From IMG/VR virus record IMGVR_UViG_3300012006_000002, positions 38,767-102,766 of that record: a DNA stretch of 64,000 bases. One strand, given 5' to 3'. Under the pieces are notes generated by a model, which saw only the letters and a list, made by a program, of their open reading frames with translations, did not search any database and had not been told where the DNA came from. The translations under genes were made by a program, and so were the position numbers. This DNA comes from a virus. Position 1 is the first letter of the stretch. Every line of letters starts with the position of its first letter. Shown here piece after piece: positions 26,492-35,226 of this stretch.

Positions 26492-28393
26492 ATGCTGGTA
26501 GATTTATATGGAAATGCGATACTTCCCAAAAAGCAAGACTTGGATCTTACAGAGATTTTAAGTAAATCAAATATTGAAAAAGTAAACGAAAACGAAGCGC
26601 GTCGTCGTGGCCAATGGTTTTCTAATTACGGACCCAATGTCACTAATATTGGATCGCTGAATGGAACGCTTCGCAAACCACTAGACACTCCTCCCTTTGC
26701 AATGTTGCGCCAAGTTGTCAGAGACAGCCTTATCGACAGGGCAATCGTGTCTAGGCGAGTTGAAGATATCAAAGGATTATCAAGAAAAATTGTTGTTTCC
26801 GGAAAGCAAAAAGGATGGAGGGTTGTTCATAAAAGATTTGATGATCCAAATTTTGATTCTAGTGATCCCAAGATCCAACGTCGATGCCGGGAAATGGAAA
26901 AAATAATAGAGAGTCCATCGCGTCTTTATCACAAGACATTCAGGGATTTCTTGACCGTGGCCGTACAAGAAGAACTAGTGATTGATCGTCGCGCCATGGT
27001 TGTCAATCGAGATTCCAAAGGGCGTCCGGTTGAGTATTATTTGTTGCCGGGAGATACAATCCTGCCTGTGCTGTATGTCCTTATGCCGTGGATGGCACGT
27101 CGAGGCATCACCAACGAACGCGTAGCAAGAATGATCCTATCGGAAGAATATTCTCAAAAATCCGGACTGACCATCGACATCACTGAGGCGGCTTACGTAC
27201 AGGAGGTTGATGGTCAGGTAGTGGGGGCGTGGAAGGAAGATGAGATAGATGTTGAATGGTCTAACCCTTCCGGTGAATTGAACCGCTGGGGATTTGGCGT
27301 CAGTCTGCTTGAGCAATCACTTCAGGCAACATCGCTCTTGTTAAATATGTTTAATTTTAACAAGGATCTGTTTCGGCCCGGATTCCCCTCGCGAATGCTT
27401 GTATTGTCGGGAGATTATTCTGCCGAAGGATTAGCCACATTTGAGCGGCAGATTCTGGGGCAGGGTGGTCCTGCCAGTCCCAAGTCGAAAATGCCAGTTT
27501 TGCCGGGGCCAGAAAATATGCGGGCGCAAGTGTTGGATCTGACAAATAATCCCGGCGATATGCAGTTTGAACAATTTTTCAGACTTATGTCTTGTGTCAA
27601 ATGTTCATTCTTCGGCATGCATCCTTCCCGGCTAAACTTGAGCGAGAATAATCCTCAGGGTTTAGTGATGGGTTCTGGCAGTGCAACAAGCGAAGTATCA
27701 AAGACTGTCAATGAAGAAGGTTTGTACGCAATACTTGAAAGCAATGCTGACTGGTTGACGCGTACTCTTATTCAACCACACTACGATGATCTTATTCTCA
27801 TTTTTGATGGCCTTCACGAAGAAAGCGAAGCAGTTGTTCTCCAGTCATTGCAGATGGAATCTGCTTGGAGTACAAAGAACGAAATTCGCGCACGCAGGAA
27901 TCTCCCTCCTCTCAGTGACATGGAGGGCGGAGAGGTCATCAACGATGGTGTGTGGCTGCAATGGGTCTCGCTCAAGAAGCAAGAAAAGCAGCAAGAAGAT
28001 GCCAAGAAAGAATACGAAAAGGGAAATTTTGGAGGCGGCCAACCGGGCCAACCGGGTCAGCAGGGTCCAGACGGCGGTCAGCCCGGACAGGACGGTGGTC
28101 AGCCACCACAGGGGGGCGGTGATCCCGCGGCAATGATGGCCCAAATGATGGGCGGAGGACAACAGCCTGATGCTGGAGGACAGCAGCCACCTGATGCTGG
28201 AGGACAGCAGCCACCTGATGGTTCACAATCTAACGATCAGCAGCCAGCAAACGCACCTCAGCAGGGGCAAGCAGGGCAGGGTAGCCTTCCAGACGCAAAT
28301 TCGTCAGAAGATGAACAGCCTGCCGGACAAGCGCTGACGCCTAGCCAGATTCGGGAAATCTTGTCAAAGATTGGACGCTCGGGGAGGAGATAG
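26492..28393 (+). CDS. Portal protein (633 aa)
   Basis: The first ~480 residues fit a portal: after an N-terminal arm come mixed alpha/beta wing segments, and a long helical stem region (LEQSLQATSLLLNMFNFNKDLF…) is followed by a crown-like helical segment. It is directly after TerL, the usual order. Residues ~535-610 are low-complexity Gly/Gln/Pro/Asp, with tandem PDAGGQQP units encoded by a ~24-bp direct repeat near 28160-28225; this tail is unusual and may be lengthened by slippage. The last 30 nt overlap the 3' end of a convergent gene. AGAGGA precedes the ATG. Confidence 0.8.
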   Translation: MLVDLYGNAILPKKQDLDLTEILSKSNIEKVNENEARRRGQWFSNYGPNVTNIGSLNGTLRKPLDTPPFAMLRQVVRDSLIDRAIVSRRVEDIKGLSRKIVVSGKQKGWRVVHKRFDDPNFDSSDPKIQRRCREMEKIIESPSRLYHKTFRDFLTVAVQEELVIDRRAMVVNRDSKGRPVEYYLLPGDTILPVLYVLMPWMARRGITNERVARMILSEEYSQKSGLTIDITEAAYVQEVDGQVVGAWKEDEIDVEWSNPSGELNRWGFGVSLLEQSLQATSLLLNMFNFNKDLFRPGFPSRMLVLSGDYSAEGLATFERQILGQGGPASPKSKMPVLPGPENMRAQVLDLTNNPGDMQFEQFFRLMSCVKCSFFGMHPSRLNLSENNPQGLVMGSGSATSEVSKTVNEEGLYAILESNADWLTRTLIQPHYDDLILIFDGLHEESEAVVLQSLQMESAWSTKNEIRARRNLPPLSDMEGGEVINDGVWLQWVSLKKQEKQQEDAKKEYEKGNFGGGQPGQPGQQGPDGGQPGQDGGQPPQGGGDPAAMMAQMMGGGQQPDAGGQQPPDAGGQQPPDGSQSNDQQPANAPQQGQAGQGSLPDANSSEDEQPAGQALTPSQIREILSKIGRSGRR

Positions 28394-28819
28394 CCTCTCT
28401 TTGGCCATATCACGAAAGTAGAGGGGTGGGAAGTATTTTTTTAATGGGTCCGTTTCATCCCACCCCTCTATGGTAGACATCCATTTCTTTACTTCGATAA
28501 CTTCCAGTTCTGTTGCATGCTCCATGGGGCTGGGCCATGGCATGTTCCAGTCGTCCATGACAAAAGATCGCATCATGGGATGAATACATGACGGGACTGT
28601 ATCTTTGTCGCGGCGATATGCGCGGTCTGCCAAAAGCCACCATTGCACAACATGCTCGTTTCGAGAAGAGTGAATGATCCATTCTGGGGGAAGTTTTTTC
28701 AAGTACGCAGGAGGCGTTTCCACAGTCGTTTCCGGAGATGGGGAGTCAGACTGTGAGACAGAAACTTCCGCTGCGGGCTTGCTGCTTTTTACTATTATTG
28801 CTTTTGTAAAATCTACCAT
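28364..28819 (-). CDS. Hypothetical protein, 'EW…WW…GW' family copy 2 (151 aa)
   Basis: Residues ~45-135 repeat the skeleton of the 84-aa protein at 23190-23444 (EWIIHSS / EWVISAV; WW; VPSCIHPMM / VPESIHFML; VKKWMSTIEGW / VQAWATGIHGW; DPLKKYF / SPLEFLK). An extra ~40-residue Ser/Pro/Thr-rich N-terminus is present. It starts in a TAATG overlap with the zinc-ribbon gene and ends inside the convergent portal gene (30-nt overlap). Function unknown; the paired zinc ribbon suggests they act together. Confidence 0.7.
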   Translation of the reverse strand: MVDFTKAIIVKSSKPAAEVSVSQSDSPSPETTVETPPAYLKKLPPEWIIHSSRNEHVVQWWLLADRAYRRDKDTVPSCIHPMMRSFVMDDWNMPWPSPMEHATELEVIEVKKWMSTIEGWDETDPLKKYFPPLYFRDMAKERLSPPRASNL

Positions 28820-28995
28820 TATGTTTCTTTTTTATAAGGAACAATGCATTTCATTCCACGGATAGGGCAGTGAAAACATCTCCCCTTTTTATAGAATGCT
28901 CGAATTTCGCATCGTGTACAACGATGTTTGTGATTGACCTGTTCTCGAATATCTTTGTATCTGTCAAGTCCATACGTATAAAAAGTGAATGTCAT
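28819..28995 (-). CDS. Zinc-ribbon protein, copy 2 (58 aa)
   Basis: A short gene wedged between DnaE and the 151-aa gene, with TAATG overlaps at both ends, so all three are probably translated in series. The product begins MTFTFYTYGLDRYKD and carries CTRC, CFHC and a fifth Cys before I-V-P-Y-K-K-E-T. The same layout ends FIPYEEEW in the plus-strand copy at 23032. Zinc binding is inferred from Cys spacing. Confidence 0.75.
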   Translation of the reverse strand: MTFTFYTYGLDRYKDIREQVNHKHRCTRCEIRAFYKKGRCFHCPIRGMKCIVPYKKET

Positions 28996-31900
28996 TACGT
29001 AAATACTTTCATTGCACTTGATATGGAAATTGGAACTTCCATATCTATCGTTCCCCGATCAGAATGAACTCTCACCACACAGGATTCATCGCTAGACTGC
29101 CCTTTTTGATAAACCGTCCAAAGCATTCCTAGTCGAGATGAAACTTTTGTTTCCCTAAGAGACCATAAGACTACTGGATCGGATGTGTCGGTCACTGGCG
29201 CGTCAGGATTGATAATGACGATATCATCACAAATAACGGATGGCTTGCCATCCCTTACCCGAATTTCTCCCTTTACCAGAACCCGCCTGTCTAGGAGTTG
29301 CTGGGGGTTCGACCCACAGACAGAAATATATTTATTTGAAAATAAGACGATATCAATTTGGCCATGCTGATCTTCCATGAGCAAGAAAGACATCATCTTG
29401 CCGTTCTTGGTTTGAAAATCTCGCACGCTCCGTATGACTCCGCCTACAATGGCGGATTGATCTGCGCCCTCCATGAGGTTTTGGGAATTGTGTGTTGCAT
29501 AGTAATCAATGATATGGCGCACATCATCTAGCGGATGCTCTGATAGGTACACGCCAAGCACCTCGTATTCATACTCAAGACGCTGGGACCGGGTCATCGG
29601 GTCGGCACCCAGTAGCCCAAGTGATTGTACGTCACCGTCGCCAAACATGTCAAGTTGCCCAGAGGAGCGAAGCGCCGAACGTTCGCGTGCAGACTCGATA
29701 AATTTTGGCAACGATTCAATCAGGCTTGCCCTCTCGCCAAACTCGTCCAAGGAACCTGCCTTGATGAGATTTGCAACGCCTTTTTGATTAATGACACTAA
29801 GATTTATCTTTGACAGAAAATCATGGAAAGATTCAAATTTTCCCTGAGACACTCTGGCAAATACCAGAGTCTTGCATGCTGTTGAACTCATGCCCGATAC
29901 GGCAGACAGGCCAAACGCAATGGCCTCTGTGCCATCAATTTCTGCGATGGAAAACACATCTGAAGATACATTCACCATAGGAGGAATAACTTGGATTCCC
30001 ATGCGACGGCATTCAGCAATTGATTCGGAAATCTTTTCCTTATTGTTGGATTCGTAGGTCATTACTGTCGTCATGTACTCAATAGAATAATTTGCCTTGA
30101 GGTATGCAGTGATATAAGAAATATATCCGTAGCAGAAAGCATGCGCACGATTGAATCCATATCCGGCAAACGGTGCAATGGTCTCCCAGATATCTGAGGC
30201 CACATCCATGTCATACCCACGCGACATGCTGCCAGAAATGAATTTTTCTTTCTGTTCTTCAATCACACTGATTTGTTTCTTGCCCATTCCTTTGCGGAGA
30301 ACATCTACTTCTCCCCAAGAGAACCCGGCAATCTTCCGGGCAATCAATAAGACCTGATCCTGATACACCACCACGCCGTATGTTTCTTCAAGTATTTCTC
30401 GCAAATCATCATGCAAATACGAAATGTATCGGGAATTGTTCTTGGCAGTTGCAAAGTCCGGAATGTGTTCCATTGGTCCGGGGCGATACAGCGCCACGAT
30501 TGCAGGAAGATCGGTAATCCTTGATGGGCGCACAAGACGCAATGCTCGACGCATTCCTACAGATTCCAATTGGAATACGGCTGCGGTGTCCCCACGCGCC
30601 AAAAGATCGTAGGTTCTCTGGGCAAGGGGATTGCTGTACTCAATGGGAATGTCGCTATACAATTTCTCCCCACTGGTTCCGTACAAATCTATATCGTGTC
30701 TCTGTTTTATGAGTTCGCATACATCTTTGATAATTGTGAGATTTGCGAGGCCAAGAAAATCGAACTTCGAAAGTCCAAGGCTTTCGATAATTCCGGTGGA
30801 GTTGTTGTTGTCATACTGAGTGACAAATGTTCCAGTTTTGCGTCCGGATTTTTCAGGAGGCAACTGTACTGGAACCACTTCATCAAGATCTGTTGCAGTA
30901 ATGAGAATTCCTGCGGCATGGGTTCCAAATCCTCTCGTCAATCCTTCGATTTCTTTGGCCAAGGAAAAGACTTCATTTAATTGTGGATTATTTTTCATAG
31001 CCCGGATAATTTTTGGATCTAGAGAAACTTCATCAAGAGTAATTCCGGGTGTATCAACAAATAGAGAAGTAAAGGAATTGCTTACATCAAAGGGAACTTC
31101 CATGACGCGGGCAATGTCTTTTACCGCAGCCCGTGATCCCAAAGTAAGAAATGTTCCTACATGAGCGACTTTAGTCTTGCCATATTTTTCGGTCACATAC
31201 TCAATGACATCAGCCCTGCGGTTGTCCGCAAAATCCATGTCAATATCCGGCATGCCCTTGCGATCCTTATGAAGGAATCGCTCGAACATGATGTCGTATT
31301 TCACCGGATCAATATCGCAAATACCCAGCGAATAGACGCACAAGCTTCCCGCAACAGATCCGCGAGGAACAGCCATAACCCCTTGGAGACGTGCGAACCG
31401 AACATAATCCTGAACAATAAGAAAATATAATGCATATCCAGTTTCTTTTATAACCGATAATTCATAATCTGCACGTTCTTTATGTCCAGTACTAACTGTT
31501 CCGTAGCGCCAAGCGAGTCCATCGTAGACCTGCTTGGTTAGCCAAGAGTCTGGAGTGTGCCCTTGGGGAATTTCAAACTCCGGAAGCATGACTTTGGAAA
31601 AATCCAATGCAAGATTGCACTGATCAGCCACCCAATCGGTGTTGCGAACTGCTTCTTCGCGTCCCGAAAAATCACGAAGCATCTCCTCTTCGCCACGAAG
31701 GTAATACGCACCATAGGGGGTTATCTTGAATCTCTTCGGATCATTAAGGGTCGATCCGGTTTGAATGGCGAGCATGGCATCATGAGACTTGGCATCCTCA
31801 GGACGCGCATAGTGGCTGTCGCACGCAGCGACCGCCTTCGCCCCAAGCCAGTCGGCTATTCCGAAGAGCGCAGGATTAAGGGTTCGCTGCTTTTCGTGGC

Positions 31901-32432
31901 CATGGTTGTGGACCTCAATCGCATACCGATCCCCGAAGAGTTCTTTATATTTGCCAGCAATTGCTCTGGCGTCATCGACACTTCTCTCCAGAATTGCTTC
32001 GGATACCTCACCGGACATACATCCAGAAAGGGCAAAAATTCCTTCGGAATGTTGCTCAAGGCAAGAAAAATCAATGCGCGGTTTATAATACAATCCTTCA
32101 ACATGTGCTTTACTTGTTAATTTTAGTAAATTTTTATATCCAACTTCATTCATTGCCAATAGTGTAAGATGACAACTGCTTCCTGCCTTATCCAATACAG
32201 CATCTTTTCTCAGCATGTTACCTTTTGTGATATATGCTTCGACTCCTACAATTGGCTTTATCCCTGCAGACTTTGCTGCGCGATAGAATTCAATTGACCC
32301 ATACATTACTCCATGATCAGTCAGTGCAACTGCGGTTTGTCCAAGTTCCGCAACGCGGCTGATGATCTCGGAAATTCTGGAACGTCCATCAAGAATGGAA
32401 AAATGACTATGATTATGCAGTTGTACGGTCAT
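28995..32432 (-). CDS. dnaE: DNA polymerase III alpha subunit (DnaE-like, 1145 aa)
   Basis: Full-length family C replicative polymerase. An N-terminal PHP domain starts HNHSHFSILDGRSR with ALTDHGVMYG (residues 6-45). The palm has PRGSVAGSLCVYSLGICDIDP and the catalytic PDIDMDF (~395-401), with a third acidic site in KFDFLGL (~553). Fingers, an HhH-like region and a C-terminal OB fold (IVGGVIRSVRDFQTKNGKMMSFLLMEDQHGQIDIVLF) follow. It would replicate phage DNA with the prim-pol/helicase on the plus strand. It overlaps the nuclease gene upstream by 20 nt and the zinc-ribbon gene downstream. No clamp or loader was seen in the window, so the host clamp may be used. Confidence 0.95.
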   Translation of the reverse strand: MTVQLHNHSHFSILDGRSRISEIISRVAELGQTAVALTDHGVMYGSIEFYRAAKSAGIKPIVGVEAYITKGNMLRKDAVLDKAGSSCHLTLLAMNEVGYKNLLKLTSKAHVEGLYYKPRIDFSCLEQHSEGIFALSGCMSGEVSEAILERSVDDARAIAGKYKELFGDRYAIEVHNHGHEKQRTLNPALFGIADWLGAKAVAACDSHYARPEDAKSHDAMLAIQTGSTLNDPKRFKITPYGAYYLRGEEEMLRDFSGREEAVRNTDWVADQCNLALDFSKVMLPEFEIPQGHTPDSWLTKQVYDGLAWRYGTVSTGHKERADYELSVIKETGYALYFLIVQDYVRFARLQGVMAVPRGSVAGSLCVYSLGICDIDPVKYDIMFERFLHKDRKGMPDIDMDFADNRRADVIEYVTEKYGKTKVAHVGTFLTLGSRAAVKDIARVMEVPFDVSNSFTSLFVDTPGITLDEVSLDPKIIRAMKNNPQLNEVFSLAKEIEGLTRGFGTHAAGILITATDLDEVVPVQLPPEKSGRKTGTFVTQYDNNNSTGIIESLGLSKFDFLGLANLTIIKDVCELIKQRHDIDLYGTSGEKLYSDIPIEYSNPLAQRTYDLLARGDTAAVFQLESVGMRRALRLVRPSRITDLPAIVALYRPGPMEHIPDFATAKNNSRYISYLHDDLREILEETYGVVVYQDQVLLIARKIAGFSWGEVDVLRKGMGKKQISVIEEQKEKFISGSMSRGYDMDVASDIWETIAPFAGYGFNRAHAFCYGYISYITAYLKANYSIEYMTTVMTYESNNKEKISESIAECRRMGIQVIPPMVNVSSDVFSIAEIDGTEAIAFGLSAVSGMSSTACKTLVFARVSQGKFESFHDFLSKINLSVINQKGVANLIKAGSLDEFGERASLIESLPKFIESARERSALRSSGQLDMFGDGDVQSLGLLGADPMTRSQRLEYEYEVLGVYLSEHPLDDVRHIIDYYATHNSQNLMEGADQSAIVGGVIRSVRDFQTKNGKMMSFLLMEDQHGQIDIVLFSNKYISVCGSNPQQLLDRRVLVKGEIRVRDGKPSVICDDIVIINPDAPVTDTSDPVVLWSLRETKVSSRLGMLWTVYQKGQSSDESCVVRVHSDRGTIDMEVPISISSAMKVFT

Positions 32433-32979
32433 GAACTATCTCCGAAATTGGCCGTAATTGATGAATGAATATATTCATGCAATCAGTAAAAAACACCACA
32501 CCATTGGGTTCCCTGTCTCCTGCTTTGCGAATCTGCGCTAGTGTGGACATGTCATCTTTCGTGGCATACCCAAGTATCCACGCAGTGTGGAACCTGTATA
32601 TATCTTGCTTGTCGTGTATATCGGAATATCGCTGTAATGAAATAAAAACATAAAGTTCTGGATTTTGCACCCCATTGTTGTAGGTAGGCGTGGAACATTC
32701 AAAAGTTTCTTTTGGGGCAACACTTCGGTCCTTAGTCTTGATCTCTGTTTTCTTGCCTCGTATTTCAATATCATGGCTTCGGTAATAAACAAACTTGCAG
32801 GGAACGCGATATTTTGTCAACCATATTTCAACAACAAGTTCGCCAAGGCAGCCAATCTGATTGGCGATGAACCCTCGATGAGAATGCCTCAGGATAGGCA
32901 TCTTCAATGCCCGCTCCTGTGCTTGTGCGAGTATCTCGGGCGTAAGTGTGGCACGTATGAATTGTCGATACAGTGCCAT
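32413..32979 (-). CDS. PD-(D/E)XK nuclease-like protein (188 aa)
   Basis: Restriction-endonuclease-like core: a helix with Glu in IGCLGELVVEIWL (~42-54), then HDIEIRGKKTEIKTK (~69-83) giving D … E-x-K on consecutive strands. It immediately follows the methyltransferase gene (no gap) and overlaps DnaE by 20 nt. It may be the nuclease partner of the methyltransferase, or a replication/repair nuclease. Charged residues fit catalysis, but specificity cannot be read. No strong ribosome site, so probably coupled. Confidence 0.65.
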   Translation of the reverse strand: MALYRQFIRATLTPEILAQAQERALKMPILRHSHRGFIANQIGCLGELVVEIWLTKYRVPCKFVYYRSHDIEIRGKKTEIKTKDRSVAPKETFECSTPTYNNGVQNPELYVFISLQRYSDIHDKQDIYRFHTAWILGYATKDDMSTLAQIRKAGDREPNGVVFFTDCMNIFIHQLRPISEIVHDRTTA

Positions 32980-33747
32980 CTAGGAGGTCGCCGATTGCTG
33001 CACCGCGTATTCTAGTAATTGAGGCCCAAAGTAATCATGGGCACGAGTATTCAATTCAAAGCCGATGAATCTCCTGCCAAGACGAACCGCCGAGAATCCC
33101 GTGCTGTAACTTCCGGCAAAAGGATCAAGGATGGTTTCTCCTTTTGATGAACTGTAAAGAATATATTTATCAATAAATTCTTCTGAAAGTTGATTGCTAT
33201 TTTTTATTTCACCAAACTTGTAATGACGAGGAAGTTTCTGAACGGACAGTCTGTCCAGATAACTTTGCTGGGTGTCGGAGAACAGACAGTGCGTATTGAA
33301 AGTACGTTTTTGTGATGATGTCTCTGACTTTGACCAGAATAATACGTGATAATGGCTAGATACCCATTTCTTTTTTGTGTACACGCCGAAACTATATTGT
33401 GCAATAATATGATTGATCTCATTAAGAGACGTGCTGTGTAAAGCATTCAGAACATGATGCAAGTTTGTATAGCCGGACACAATATACATTGACCCTCCGG
33501 GACGCAGGACGCGCTCACATTGTTGTATCCATGACAAAGACCATTCGGCATACTGCGACAGAGGAACATCAATGTATCCGGGAATGACACGCGACTCATC
33601 ACGGTTGTACATGACATCAAGAGTCTCGCCTTTTATTCCATACGGAGGATCGGTGAAAATCATATCAATACTATTTGCAGGTATCTTGTCTGCCATTCCA
33701 GAAAGAGAATCAAGATTATGTATAGACACAGACAGAGTTTCAGACAT
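32980..33747 (-). CDS. DNA adenine/cytosine-N4 methyltransferase (255 aa)
   Basis: Class I S-adenosylmethionine-dependent methyltransferase. Catalytic motif IV DPPY in MIFTDPPYGIKG (~29-40) precedes the SAM-binding motif I ILDPFAGSYSTGFSAVRLGRRFIGFELN (~207-234), i.e. the beta-class order of N6-A/N4-C enzymes. GGAGATTTCTC precedes the ATG. A minus-strand terminator lies just upstream, so this gene starts a new unit running into the PD-(D/E)XK nuclease, DnaE and the zinc ribbon. Roles: protection of phage DNA from host restriction, or modification half of a phage R-M-like pair. Confidence 0.85.
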   Translation of the reverse strand: MSETLSVSIHNLDSLSGMADKIPANSIDMIFTDPPYGIKGETLDVMYNRDESRVIPGYIDVPLSQYAEWSLSWIQQCERVLRPGGSMYIVSGYTNLHHVLNALHSTSLNEINHIIAQYSFGVYTKKKWVSSHYHVLFWSKSETSSQKRTFNTHCLFSDTQQSYLDRLSVQKLPRHYKFGEIKNSNQLSEEFIDKYILYSSSKGETILDPFAGSYSTGFSAVRLGRRFIGFELNTRAHDYFGPQLLEYAVQQSATS

Positions 33748-33760
33748 GAGAAATCTCCAA

Positions 33761-33790
33761 AATAGAAAGGAGAGCCGTTCGGCTCCCCTC
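33761..33790 (-). terminator. Minus-strand terminator after SNase
   Basis: On the minus strand AGGGGAGCCG-AA-CGGCTCTCCT is followed by TTCTATTTT. It separates the DHFR/SNase unit from the methyltransferase unit. Confidence 0.75.
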
Positions 33791-33819
33791 TATTGTACAG
33801 GCAAACGGCATGGGTCAAT

Positions 33820-34221
33820 CTACTGAGCGAGGCGGATTTTCTCCAGTGCGTCAAGATCCTTGTGCTTGGTTCCCCCGTCATACGCCCAAGCGTATCCGCC
33901 TTTCACTAACTGGTCGTTCAATGAGAGCGGCTCGCCATCAATAAATATCGTGCCAAGGATTCTTCCGTATTTTTCGGACGAATCAGGTTTTTCGGTCTTG
34001 ATCACGATTTTCTTGGCGGATTCCAGACGATGCTTGAGCCATTCTTTCGCGGCTAATCCCATTTTCTTTTCTCGAAGATCGAGCGTCCTCGACTCCGGAG
34101 TGTCAATCCCATTAAGACGCACCCTGCTTGAAAATGAAACATCAAAACCTAAATCAATTTGTACATCAATGGTGTCGCCATCAACAACATCAATCAAACG
34201 TGCTACTTTATATTCATACAT
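33820..34221 (-). CDS. Staphylococcal nuclease-like (thermonuclease) protein (133 aa)
   Basis: Compact SNase domain: YKVARLIDVVDGDTIDVQ (~3-20), RVRLNGIDTPES (~33-44) with the catalytic Arg and Asp/Glu, EKYGRILGTIF (~84-94) with the second catalytic Arg, and GYAWAYDGG at the end. It would cut DNA or RNA with Ca2+. There is no signal peptide, so it acts in the cytoplasm or virion. The start at 34221 is chosen because the longer frame to 34413 overlaps the 76-aa gene and has a lysine-rich, non-conserved lead. The ribosome site is weak. Confidence 0.8.
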   Translation of the reverse strand: MYEYKVARLIDVVDGDTIDVQIDLGFDVSFSSRVRLNGIDTPESRTLDLREKKMGLAAKEWLKHRLESAKKIVIKTEKPDSSEKYGRILGTIFIDGEPLSLNDQLVKGGYAWAYDGGTKHKDLDALEKIRLAQ

Positions 34222-34234
34222 TATAAGATTCTTT

Positions 34235-34465
34235 CTAATTTTTTTGAACAAGAGAAAACCATTGCGATTTTTTAATTTCTTTTTCTTGTAGTTGAGTTTC
34301 GTACTTTTCAAGCAAAGAAAATAATTCTTTATTATGCTTGTGAATTCCATGGTCTTTTTCGTGTTCCTTGCCATTTTCTTCAGCAAGTTCTTCTCCATGG
34401 ATTTTTTTGGCAAGATTATTTTGCTTCTTCATTATTTGCTGTTTAAGAGAATAAAAGTCAGACAT
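34235..34465 (-). CDS. Hypothetical charged helical protein (76 aa)
   Basis: Lys/Glu/Gln-rich, predicted single long helix or coiled coil with a His-containing middle (HEKDHGIHKHNKELF). AGGAAAA precedes the ATG. It lies between DHFR and SNase. No family recognised; the region around it is AT-rich. Confidence 0.55.
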   Translation of the reverse strand: MSDFYSLKQQIMKKQNNLAKKIHGEELAEENGKEHEKDHGIHKHNKELFSLLEKYETQLQEKEIKKSQWFSLVQKN

Positions 34466-34568
34466 TTTTTCCTCGTATTTTCAATAATATTTTATAGCAA
34501 GAGCAGATAGGACTATTGTACAAAATGAAATTAACAATGTATTAATTTGCCAATAAGATTCTTGACAA

Positions 34569-35219
34569 TTATTCTGACCGCATGAAGAATGCATCGCTCT
34601 CCCCTGTTCTATTTTTCATTGAAGAAAAATACACATACTTATTTGTTTTGAATACAAGTAATGATTTTTTTGCAATCATAAATGGACCCTTGCGTTCATA
34701 AATTACATGATTCCAGCGAACTTGATCGTTGCCATTCCATTTATCAGGATTTACCGCTGATACATGATGCTCTGATTCAACAGGAGTAAAATGTTCATTA
34801 ATCTCGGCATGAGTTAAAGGAAATAATGTATCTCCGGGAATATGATGTTGTATGTGTGTAAAATGTAATTGATGTGTTACTGGTAAAAACTGCTTGTATA
34901 TTTCTGATCCACCAGTAACATATAAATGATCATGATCAGATGTTGCGTGTTTGTCAATAAGAGATTGAATATCATTAGCAACTTCTACGCCCGGATATTT
35001 CCAGTCTTTCTGCGTGGTGAGTACAATATTTTTTCTTCCCGGTAATGGTTTTTGCGGAAGATTTTCAAATGTTTTTCGTCCCATTACGATTGTTTTGCCA
35101 AGAGTTTTTCTCTTGAATAATTTTAATTCATCAGGCAGATGCCAAGGCATGACGTTATCTTTTCCAATTACGTATGCTCCATCAGGGCGACGGGCACCAG
35201 CAACAATTCCATAAATCAT
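34569..35219 (-). CDS. Dihydrofolate reductase with C-terminal extension (216 aa)
   Basis: Reduces dihydrofolate with NADPH, feeding ThyA. Signature segments: IVAGARRPDGAYVIGKDNVMPWHLPDELKLFK (~4-35, with the catalytic acidic residue after PWHLP), TIVMGRKTFENLP-KPLPGRKNIVLT (~43-68) and YVTGGSEIYKQFLP (~96-110). The domain ends near residue 178; the last ~38 residues (PFMIAKKSLLVFKTNKYVYF…) are extra and contain an A-K-K-S-L segment like tails of neighbouring phage proteins. ATG 35219 starts the conserved beta strand; the frame is open to 35285 inside the upstream gene. ThyA lies 6 kb upstream in the same minus-strand region. Confidence 0.9.
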   Translation of the reverse strand: MIYGIVAGARRPDGAYVIGKDNVMPWHLPDELKLFKRKTLGKTIVMGRKTFENLPQKPLPGRKNIVLTTQKDWKYPGVEVANDIQSLIDKHATSDHDHLYVTGGSEIYKQFLPVTHQLHFTHIQHHIPGDTLFPLTHAEINEHFTPVESEHHVSAVNPDKWNGNDQVRWNHVIYERKGPFMIAKKSLLVFKTNKYVYFSSMKNRTGESDAFFMRSE

Positions 35220-35226
35220 TAGTGTG

